Source: Icerya purchasi (lineage: Eukaryota > Arthropoda > Insecta > Hemiptera > Monophlebidae). Taken from it: a DNA stretch of 64,000 bases. The notes beneath the pieces are model-generated. The model saw nothing but the letters and a program-made list of their open reading frames with translations, ran no database searches and had not been told where the DNA came from. The stretch spans positions 418,942,557 through 419,006,556 of the forward strand of contig CM077115.1 of the NCBI GenBank assembly GCA_039619475.1, in the 5' to 3' direction. Positions within the stretch are counted from its first letter, which is position 1, and every line of letters begins with the position of its first letter. Both the position numbers and the translations under genes were made by a program. Of the stretch, positions 48,501 to 60,500 are shown piece after piece.

Positions 48501-51500
48501 CGAACTAAATTAATTACAATTATAGTTATCTTCAACCATTTTTGTGTTCCGATTACTGAAAATAAATTGAAACAAACGTGAAATTTCATTAGTGCTGATA
48601 TAACGAAGGTGAAAACTGTGTACGAGACTGAAACTGACGAGCAGATACGAAAGTTAATTTTATTTAAGGTGGTAACCACGGAACTTTATTGTGTCTTATT
48701 CATTTTGATAAATTCGTCTCCCTTTTGATTCGAAACAACAACCGTTTGTTGCGAAACTGTAAATTGAAAGTTAATTAAACCGACGGAATTATTCTTACTG
48801 TTTACAGTATATATATTTATAAACCGCTTATTCATTTTTCACAAAATTCAAAAGCAGCGGTTTTAAATGAATCCAGTTGTCCTATCGAAATTACGTCTTT
48901 GACATTAGACGTTTTGATTAATTTTACACTCTGAATGGTTTTTATCTACGCATTAAGTCATAGAGAAAGTGATCGTGATCGCCATTTGTGTTAGTTTAAT
49001 ACACTTTTTTTAAATAATAGCGAGAATTTTACTTGTTTTAGAAAAATCAAAATTCCGAAAAAATAAAATTTACTATTTACATTTAAATATAGGAAAAGGT
49101 GTGTGTGTTTTTTTACCTGTTTGAAAGGCTGGCAACTTTGCACATTTATTGTTACATTACAATGTGGACACAGCTTCTTTTCCACCAGCTTTATTCCAAC
49201 ACCCGGTACAATGCAGTTGTAAAAACAAGTCGATGACGCGATCCATTCTCCGAAAGCGGGCTCTGGCTTTCGTTTATCTTTAAACGAACTATCGTCGAAG
49301 ACAGAAAACATCAGCGCGGTACTAGTCGTTGGTGAAGATGTCATGCTTTCAGTCGTGCTGCTCGTTTTCGTCGTTGCGTAAGACGTGTTGCTAATTAACT
49401 TTGATTGTTGCAAACAAAATTCCTCCGAATGGGAATAGATTACATTTTCAGAATTTCTGTTGCATGTAAATTCCTACATCGACCAGTTTCATTCGCGCAC
49501 AGTAAAACGATTTATTCGAATATAATATATATGAAAAAACAAAAAAAAAAAAATCGAAATTCTATAATTTATATAGACAAAGAAAATGTTGTTCTGATTA
49601 TACAAAACTGCTTATTAAACTGAAAAACACACTCTTTTACTCTATCTTTACGAGTTACTGGAAAGTGCAACCCGTTCCGTTTCAGACCGTGTTTGTTATC
49701 CGGTTTTATTCAAGTGCAGTCCTCTATACTATGTCGAAAGCACAAACTAGTACAGTCGATAATTTTTACACCTTCCACAAAATGTTTGGCTAAAATATAG
49801 AGAAGAATAGACCGACTGTCCTTTTTTCATACGGGAAATCAATATCTAAAAGCAGAAATGTCCCAGATCAGCTAGAAAAATGAAAAATGATTAAACATCA
49901 GAATATTTAGAAAGAAACTTTATCGTTTTTTCTGTAGTAGACACAACTTTCTCGACGATTATACTCCTACATTAGCTACTATACAATTTCCTTCTCTCTT
50001 ACTAGCACACGTAATCCAACATAACACACACTCTGGCATACGCTGCGTCGACAGCTAGTGCAAACTGTTTCCGATTTCTAAGTGTACTGTGTACGTAAAC
50101 GCCGGAGATGATCCATATGAGTCTGATTATGTATCCGGGATGCAATTCTCAAATCTGCAATTCAGCTCCGGATTCGTATCCGAAGAAATAACGAACTTAT
50201 CACTAGTGTTTATATATGCTGTTTGTATGCATTGTAATTTAAAAAAAAAAAAAAAAAAAACGTACCGCTATTAACATATAGTCGGAAACTGAACGTATAT
50301 TGGTGTTATAAAGTAAATTTTTACAGAATCCTAAAGCGCGAGTCAAATTTATACTTGATCGAATTTTTAAAGTCCCCAAAAAAATTGGTAGACAGAATTT
50401 TGAAACTTTTTGCATCTAACAAAAGTTATACATTTACTTCAGATTCATGTTTAATTTACATTGATGTGGAATCGTAATTATTCGATTAAGAATTAATCAG
50501 AATTCGGAGATTTTATCAATTTACAAAAAATGTAAAAAAAAAAATAAATGTATAATCGATGTGGTTAATGCTGAAAAAAATTAAAATGATAGGTATTTTT
50601 AAAGGAAAAAAACAAATTAAAAAAAAATCGTTTATACGTTGTGGATGTCGGCGTAAGATATATTGCTCTTTAGCATTTTGTGACGAATTAATTTTTTGGT
50701 ATTACCGATTTGGATGTTGCCAACTTGTGCTTTAGGTGGGGTAGGGGAATGAGTAATTTTTCATCGATTTGATTAAAAAATAATGAGCGAATTCGCAGAA
50801 AATTTACTAAAAGATAGCAGAATCATAAACGATGAAAAAAACGAAAGAAAAAGTTTTTTATCGGAACTTTGAAATGTATATACACTGAACAGAGAATTAA
50901 CCGTCGATGACGTTTTTGTCGCGATTTTAAGAAATATTTATTTCGCGAAAACAACGATAAAATCACATTTAATTTGCGCCAAAGGTTCACGAGTTCAAGT
51001 TTTTAAAAAAATTTTAAGATAGCCTATTTAGCCGATATTCGGGTTGTTCCAATAATTCTAATCAATGTCTGCGTGTGATTTATAATCCGAGAAGAGATGG
51101 CGTACAGGAAATTCTCGTAATTTCAGTTGAATAATTAATTGTGTTTAGACGTCCGCGGTCTGACAAATTAAATGTTACGTTACCGATAAGCAGTTATAAC
51201 TGGTAATAGAAAGAAAAGGCGATAATTACTCTACAGATGCCTTTAATGCAGTAAGTTGAGCGACGGTTTCGTTTTATTTGGCAGACAGTACCATCCGGGT
51301 AGGATCCTCTGCTCTTATAACCTCCGCCAGTTTTAAAACACCACACTGAGCAAGCTTCGGCAGCTGAAAAATATATCAAACGTGAAATCGACCTTTCGCA
51401 AAAACATACCAGTTCCAAAAACGTGTAAAGTAATCGCCGAAAATTACCGTTATGTACACACTTACGATCGGAACTTATTCTATGGTTGCCAAATCCCGTC

Positions 51501-54500
51501 AATTCTGCATCCATTTCTTTGGCTCGCGAACAAAGTTCGTTTGCAAAATCAGTTAACGTTATTTTCTTCACGGTACTGCACTGCATTTGGGCACAATATT
51601 AATAAATCAAATCAAATCTAATCGGATTTCATAGCGTTGCAGTGTGCACACATTTAAGATTTTACAGATACACCGATGTTACCGGACATATCGGATTTAT
51701 TTAAAATACTATCAGATTAATAACATGAAATAAAAAACTTTTTTCTTCTTCTTTTATTTAAATACAAATTTTGCGTATAGATAATTCACGAATTATTAAA
51801 CACAATATATACAATCACGCGCGTAAAAATTTCAGATAATTTAAAATGAAAATTAATACGAAGAAACAAATTACCGAATAAGTAATAGTCTTAATTTCTC
51901 TTTTGTTTTTTTAAATTGTTCGCGGATACCAGAGGTAATCGTACAGAATCTTCATTAAATATTAATATTATTATTTACATAAATCTTAACCATACGTCAT
52001 ATCCTATTGTGAAATAGGCGGAGAAATCACTTTTTTTTATACTAAATTACGTAACGGGGATATAAAAGTAAAATTACACGTAGTAATTATCGCGCCGCTA
52101 CGTTTAAATCCGCGCGAAGCGAAATAATAAAAGCATTAACTTGTATCAAGGAGTTTTGTTTAATCTTTGTTTATAAATCCGCGAACATATTTATTGATAA
52201 AACATATTAGAATCGAATACGGTAATAAACATACGCGTTTCGGGTACATAAATATATGTTGTGTTTTTAACAGCTGTTCGAGGGTATATTAACATTTTAT
52301 ATTCCATAATTATATTTGTAATGTATCATTAATTACATTTCGGAAAAAACGGCAACTATATGCAAATATAACATAACCTAAAAAATATATAACAACAATC
52401 ATAGTATATTGACAAAGATGAATATCAGTGTGTCCACTACAATATATATATCAGTGGCGGATCCCCGGGGCAATAGGGGGAACCCCCCTCAAATAATCAA
52501 AGCCTCTATGAAAACAATTGTTATAACAGAGAAACTTAATTTATGTTATAAAAGATTTGTATGAATTTTACCTACGGATTTTAATAATTAATATTTAATA
52601 CTATTTTCTAGTAAAACTATTAATGTTCCTTTTTTATTCTATTTTAAACACAATACTGCTGTCGATCTTTTGCCATTTTTGTTTATTTTTAATTTTTATT
52701 TTACAATTTTAATTAAAAATAGTAGTTCAATGAGAAATATATACCTATCAAAGAATTCGGATCGGATTACTAACAAAAATAAAAAAGAAGCAATGTCTAA
52801 TAAAAATACTATCTTTCTTACTACGAGAGTGGCCCCAGAAATACCTGGCCTAACAAAGGAAACACAAAAATTTTGGAAAATATACATATCTTTATTTTTC
52901 AACATAATTACCTTTCAGCTCTATACACTTTTTCCAGCGATGTTCAATAAGTTCGATACCCTGTTTACAATAAGAACTGTCGAGCTGCTCCTCAAAATAG
53001 TCATCGACTGTCGATTTCACGTCTTCCTTTTATGGGAAATTTTTGACCACCGAGCCATTTTTTCAAGTTTGGAAAAAGAAAATAATCCGACGGGGGCTAA
53101 ATTTGGCGAATAGGGTGCAAGAGGAAGCAATTGAAACTTCAATTTATCAATTTTGGCCGTTGCAATAACGGATCTGTGAGCTGGCGCATTGCCATGATGA
53201 AACAACACTTTCTTTTTAGCCAAATTCGGCCGTTTTTTATTGATTTCATTACTCAAACGTTGCAGTAAGTTCGCATAATACTCGCCGTGGATAGTTTTTC
53301 CTGTTTCAAGATAATCAATGAAAATTACCCCATGCGCATCCCAAAAAACCGACGCCATGACCTTACCTGCAGATGGGGAACGGTCTTCACCTTCTTTGGA
53401 GCCGATTCTCCCCTTTCTGTTCGTTTTTTTTGACTGTTCTTTTGACTCAGGCGTGAAGTGATGAAATCCATGGTTATGAAACGATGCAAAAAGTCTACTC
53501 TATTGATGTGAAATATCGCTAAACACTCGATTGAAACATCTTCACGACGCTGTTTTTGCTTGAGTGTGAGCAAACGCAGCACCCATCTTGCACACAGCTT
53601 TCTCATGTTCAACGTTCTAGACAATATGCGATCTACCGTACTTTTTGAAATGTTTACCGTGTCTGTTAGCTCGCGCACTTTCAGTCGACAATCATCCAAT
53701 ACCGCTTTGTGGATTTTCTTCACCATTTCTGGCGTGGTTACCGCATTTGGTCGACTACTGCGATGCTCGTTTTGGCAGCTCGTACGGCCTCGTTTAAACT
53801 CTGCTATCCAATATTTTACTGTTGCAAACGAAGGACCAGACTTTCCTAGAGTAGAATCTAGTTCAGCTTCTGTATTGGTTGGGCTGAGACCTTTCAAATA
53901 AAAGTATTGTATGACATAATGATGACCGATTTTTTCCATTTTTACAAATTCACCGAGACCGTTCATTACCTGATAGCTACCAAAAACAAATATTAAACAA
54001 CGTAACGTCTTCAAAGTTGAAACATATGCTTTATAGATTGTGTACCTTCTAACACAGTAATATTTTTCAAACAACTACCGCCATCTCTAGGTCAGGCCAG
54101 GTACTTTTGGGATCGCCCTCGTATTTCTAAACTATCATTTTAGCTCTAGAATTTTATAATTTCGTTTTATTTTTCACCCCTAAATATATAAGACAAAAGT
54201 TAAATTAAAAATTGTAATAATTATGTATTTTTAAAACATTTTTAAATTTCTATAAAATTTGATTTTCTTTATGAAACACAAGGGGGGTATTTCTCAAATC
54301 TACTGCCTACCGTAGAAGATTTTGCGTAATTATATAATGTATCCCCCAAAATGCCCTTATAATTCCCCCCAAAAAATGTCCCTATAATCCCCCTTCGCAA
54401 AATAATCACGCTGAAAATACCAATATATTTTGCGGACTTGTGATTAAATTTTCGAACATTATAAAATGCGCTGTACAAATTGTTGCTCGTTCTTACCGTC

Positions 54501-57500
54501 GTTTTGCAAAATATTCAGATACTTTAGGAAATGTGGCCGGGAATGAGTTGAAATATTACTTAAAAATGAAAATAATTTCTTTCTTATTCGATGAAAATCA
54601 GTTCGAAACATCAATGCGCGTTTAATTGAAAAATTACCTCGAATTTTTACTTTGTTTCATTTTCTCGCATGTCTCAGAGTTCCTGCTCAACATTTAATAA
54701 AAAGTCATTTATTACCAAATCAAAGTCAAATATGACACCCTTCTTTTTTTTTTTGTTCTTTTAATTTTGGTTTTCGACATTGCGATTGTTTACTCGAATT
54801 CTAATTATTTAAGTACTGCAACCTTCTCTTTCTAATATTTAATAATATGTTCGTCGTTGCCGGTTTTCTATGATACGTAATCTGTTAATAAGGTAATTGC
54901 AAAATATTCACGGTGTTGTTTGTTTGTTTCTTTTTTTTTTTGGAAGTAACTAGCAAGAAAATATAACATATATCGATATCGCACTATGCAGCTTCAGCAA
55001 ATAAAAGCTAAGTTTATCGATAAAACAGGTAGGATAAAGACATTAATAGCGAATAGCATTTGTCGTTAGAGCGACAAAAAAGTAATTTGTACGGAATGTA
55101 AATTTGAATTGTGATCGACGTCTGCATTTTATCACTCTAAAATATCATTTTCAAAACAATTACAAAATCAGTAGAGTATTTTATACATACTTGTGCGGCG
55201 GTACAAGTTCGGTATTTCTGATCGCTACCTGAACAAAGTTCGCCGCCATTTTCAGGCCTAAAAAAGGAAAGAAAGCGCTTTTAATTAACAGTATACAAAA
55301 ATAAAATTATTACGTACCAGCGGTCCGATTCACGACGGTCGATCCCTTTCGAATAGTTTTGCACGGTGAAAAGGTTTAATAAAACAGTTCTCGATAAATA
55401 TTACGAATAACTCCGATTTTATGATCACTGTATGTGCGGCTTCTTCGATCAATGTCGGTTATCGTATTAATTCGATTTTCTTTGAGACCTTTCTCGAAAA
55501 AAGTATGAACAGAACTGCGAGTCGTACTGTCGGCCGTACTATGAGACTACTCGATGTCGACCTTTGCGATTACCTAACCGTAATTCTCGTTAACACTAAT
55601 CATTCGTGACAATATTCTACGTTGCAAATGTTCGATTGGGTACAGTAAAAGCATACAAATTTGTCTACGTACCGATATCCGTATGCGTAATGTAACGAAT
55701 CGAAAACGGCAAGATACTTTTTAGATTTAAAATGTAATTATTCGAAATAGCAAATGAAAAAAATTAATACTAAATTACATACATTTGTAAGTGTATATTT
55801 GAGCATTATTTTCATTTCCGTGACAGAAGTTTCAGGTATGAACATATACGGCGAGACCAAAAGATTTGGATTTTATGGAAACACATTTATGTCAGAAATG
55901 ATTGCGAACAATCTAGCGAAACAGCTGCGATGTAAACTGTTATATATGTGCCTGTGGTAGTAGTTAAAAAGGATCTGAATTATATCAAGGTACATATTGT
56001 TTTCAAGTGGTAAATTTAGCGGTGTAGGTTTTTTTTGGAATTTTTTTAGACTTTAAAATTGAATATTTGTTGTAGCAAGTTATTAACTGCTATCGCGAAC
56101 ATCACGGTAGCTATTAGGAAAATTCACATGAATGATAGCGTAGATGTCTACTCGACTATGCAAATTTTTTAAGTATAAATACCCGTATCTTTTTAAGTGA
56201 TCTTATTGTCTTAAAGTCGCGGTTGATCTGGTCCTGGTTACCGCGGTAAAATTTAAGGCTTCTGCAAATCAAGTGTAACTATATTAATTGAAACGTAATT
56301 CTTAGACCGGCTCCCATTACAAAAAATGTCCCAATTTTATGTAACGAAAGTTAAATGTTAAATGGGAACGTCATTCTTAATCATGCGCCCATTAGATTTT
56401 GTAACAAAAAAATGTATCATGCCGGTAAGAATGACGTTGTAAATTTTAATCATTTTATACAAAGTATAGAAGAGAAAGAGAAAATGTAAGCAAGAGGGAT
56501 TAAGTTGACAGAGCCCCTTGTGAGACCAAAATGGCCCAGCTACATATATATACCTATATGCAGTGAGAAAAAAAAGTACTTGCACACCACCAAAAAAGGC
56601 TGGAAAGCGGCATGAAGGTGAAGTAAGACCTGGAAACCGTTTTTTAGACAAAAGTAGACGAAAAAATAAAATAAAATGTATCATTTCGAAAGAAATAAAG
56701 AACAGCTTCAAGTTAAACAAAAAAGAAAACAAGTCTTCTTAAAAAAGTATTTGCACACTTACAATAGGACAAAGAAACACATCCAAAACAAAACGCTTAC
56801 TCCAAGAAAAACAAGCTATTAATACTCGGTGTGCATCACATTTATAACTGTTTGTAGACGTCGCGGTATCGACTCGGTGATCCTGGAGAAAATGGCCGCT
56901 CACACGGCTTTGAGGGCCTCTTTGAGGTCGTTACCATTAGATACTTTCTTTTTACGTACTGCCACATCTAGAAGATTCCGCAGGTTTTTTTAATGATATT
57001 GTTGTGCCATCATCATTTTAAACTATTACTTACGTATATTCTTTGCTGTAGTTTTCTTTCGTTAAATCTGCTTCTAATACAGCTTATACGGTAACTTTCG
57101 ACGGTATGCAAATACCTTTTTTTTACCCACTGCATATATATTTTTACAAAGGTTCGTCTAAGCTTTTTGTTTGCTAAATAATTACTCGGTTCTTTAATCA
57201 TTTCTTCTTTTTGTTATAATTCATTTAATTTCTCATTCGCAATTATTTATCATTTATGTGCCTTTTATACTATATATTTTTATTTTAAATTTTCTATATC
57301 TTTGAGATTTGATTTTCGCGGATTAAAATATTATTTGTTCACTTTTTTATCGAATGTTTCCTAAAAATAATAATAATAATAATAATAATAAAATGAAAAA
57401 AAAAAAAGAAATATTAATAAAAGTATAAATTTTAAAGTATAATTTTGTTTAGTTCGTTTGATTTTTTCAACTGTCTTTTCCACTTTAATTAGTTTAGGGG

Positions 57501-60500
57501 AGTCCCCTTATCGAACTAAAATTTATGATCAAAACAGCTCCGATTTGGTAGTCCAGTCCTTGGAACTTGGAACTTTGCCTAAAGCGACAACACTATCCTA
57601 ATGAAATTTAATTTTCTAACTGCTGCGAGAATATATTATTATTTTAAACTGGTGTGAATTTTTTTAGGATTTTTCAAATAAACTAAAATAACTTTTTCTC
57701 GCAACAGTTGTTAATTCATTTTTGATGCCGACAGCATATTGATATTGTCTTTTTTTGTTTGTTTTTTTTTCATTAATTAAATAAATTTGATTAAATATCA
57801 CGGAAGGGCAGATCGATTATATTATAACTAGACATCTTAAAAGGAAATGTTAGTTTTAAAAACTCAAAAATTATAAAAACAATTAAAGTGATCTATCCGC
57901 GCCTATTTATAATTTAGAGAGTACAAAATGTCATTTCTTGTTTGTTTTTTTTAATGTTACCGTTATTTACGTGTTTAAAGAGCAAAACAGAAAGGAAATT
58001 TGAAAATAAAAAGAACTAAAAACCGAAACTATTTCAAATGTGTTAAGTTTAAAATTTAACATTTTAACATTTTTATTTTCTCAGAATTGTATCGCCGGAT
58101 TACCTGGGATTATTGCATCTCCTAGCAGACAGCATGATACCGGTACTTCCACTAAATAATCCGTTAGTGCTTCCGTAAAGACATGAAGAAGCACAGTCAG
58201 AAAATATTGACCATTTACTCCAACCGCCGTTAACGACCTGATTCGGAGCGTAGCCTGCTTGCATAGCTGACAAACCTTTTTCGACGCATCTTCCACTTCT
58301 GCACCACTGTTCCATAATGATTGCGAAAATTAATGTTATTATTTTGAAGTAATAAATGCTATAAACATTTACCCGGTTTTCTTTTTTTTTAAAAAAAAAA
58401 AACTAAAATGTATCAAGGCTCTGAACGGCTCTTCTTGGTAGGGTATTTTATTAATTCTCATTAGTTCCCGTCTTCTGTAAAAGACGTAATGATAGAACGG
58501 TATGATTTTCATTTTTACAACTACTCATACGGGGTAAATGGTATACAAAATTATTATTTCGAGCAAAAAATTAACGTTTCCAATACGTTAACGTAATGCA
58601 GATAAAACTGTTTTACCTTTTTCGAACCGCACTTAGTTCCCTCGAGAGCTGGATGCGAAGACCAAGTATATCTGTCTTTCGAGCAGTGCAAGTCTTTACA
58701 AACTTCCTCCAGTAGTTGCGTAGGCGAATGGAAACTATCGTTACCGTACTTTAATTTGCCTGTAAAATTTCATATTGAGGCGAATTTAAAAAAAAACACT
58801 CCTTTTGGAATATTACACAGGTTAAATTATTTGTTAAACGCGCCAGTGACAATAAATTATTATGTTATTTACATTAACAGTTAATTTTCTACTTCACTCA
58901 CATTGCTGATGAGCATCAAAACGTTCCCCCGGCAATACACCATCTGCTCTATGATCCAACGAATCCGATGTAATTCCTTTATCCATTAAACATTCAGACT
59001 GTTTGCTTCTAAAGTAAAATTTACAGTGTATTCCATTAAATGCAAATCATCAATAATGGAAACAATACATTATTACAAAAGTAGCGCGACTTTTAATTGC
59101 GCCATTTAAAAAGCGCCATATGCGAGGCCGTAAAAAGTTTTTTTAAAAGAAAAGCGTAAGTATATATATCTTGAGAGAAAAAAATATCCTGTCCACGATT
59201 AAATTTCATTTTTTTGAAGTAAACAACTTCATCCGATTAAAAATTTTTATTATAAAATTATAAAAAATATCTGCTGTTTTTTTGTCAAGATAAATATTTT
59301 TTTTTTATTCTTCATTAAGCCGTGTATATTTTCTTTTTTTCCCCTTAAAAAATTAATTGATTTCCTTTGGGACGAATTTATATAGTTTTCTTTTAGAAGG
59401 AGGGGTTTATACTTATTTATTAAGGCAGTGTAGCCTGCACCTAGCTCCATCGTGCATGTAATACAAGGACCGCTTATAGGAAGCAAAACGACCCTGGATC
59501 AACACCGTGGAAGGAAAACAATGAAATGTCCCCCAAGATGTACTATTTCTATTATAGATTACTAGAATTTAATGTCAATAATATAAAAATTCGGTCAACA
59601 AGAAACCAAAGTAACACATATTACATCTATTCCCGCGATGTAAATCTGCGAATTGATAACACTGATGATTCAGTTTTAATTAAATTAATAAGTACAATCC
59701 CTAATCATATATTAAAGGGGGAAAAAAAATTGGTGTGTGGAAAAAGGAATTAGAAAAATGGCTGAAGGAATGGTACAAAGATTGAAGAGCAAGTTACGTC
59801 CTGAATCTCTCTACTTTTTAATGTTTCTTTCTTTATGTGTTTTGACTTTCTCGTGTCTTTCTCTGATATTAAGTTCTCAAAGAAGATCATGTTTTTAAAT
59901 TTGAAAATATTAAGCTGCCTGCAGATACCAGAGTTGTACAGATGCTTATTACGGGCCGTGTTACGTATTTGCACGCATATATATACTTATACTTAAACAT
60001 AACGCTAGGTTTACTAATATTGTGATTTATGGAATAAGTTAAGATAGTCTGTAATTTTTGTGTTTTTTTGTTGATAAACGTTAATAAGAGTGTTGGGCAC
60101 TCACACCACGGGTATATTTGTCAGAACTTCTTTTTAAAAAAATTTGACGTTATTATTGATATACTATTCGTTACTGATTATAATAATATTTTATAAGTGG
60201 TGTAATCACTTATCGTCAATGATGTGTTACGAAGATTATATGTGAACACAATCACAAATCTTCGAAACGCTGATAAATTTATAAAAGTGTTTATGTTATA
60301 ATTAATAGCAATAATTATTTAACGAGTGAACGTCATTTACCATTTCATATTTTCACGTCTTTCGCTTATTTTTTGTACGGGAGTGCAAACAGCTCTTTTT
60401 CGAAAACGAATTTTACGCCGAAAATTAGGTAACCTTTTAAAAGAAAATTAAAAATGTAACCGTTCGTTAGTTACAAAATGGTTTTCACACGGACATCAAT

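Noticed and set aside
50089..50274. Plus frame starting [17 protein letters not shown]
   Set aside because: It ends in a poly-A run translated as lysines, lies in an ADAMTS intron, and has no supporting signal.
52670..53113. 147-codon plus-strand frame
   Set aside because: It runs across the mariner boundary and is the antisense of the transposase C-terminus.
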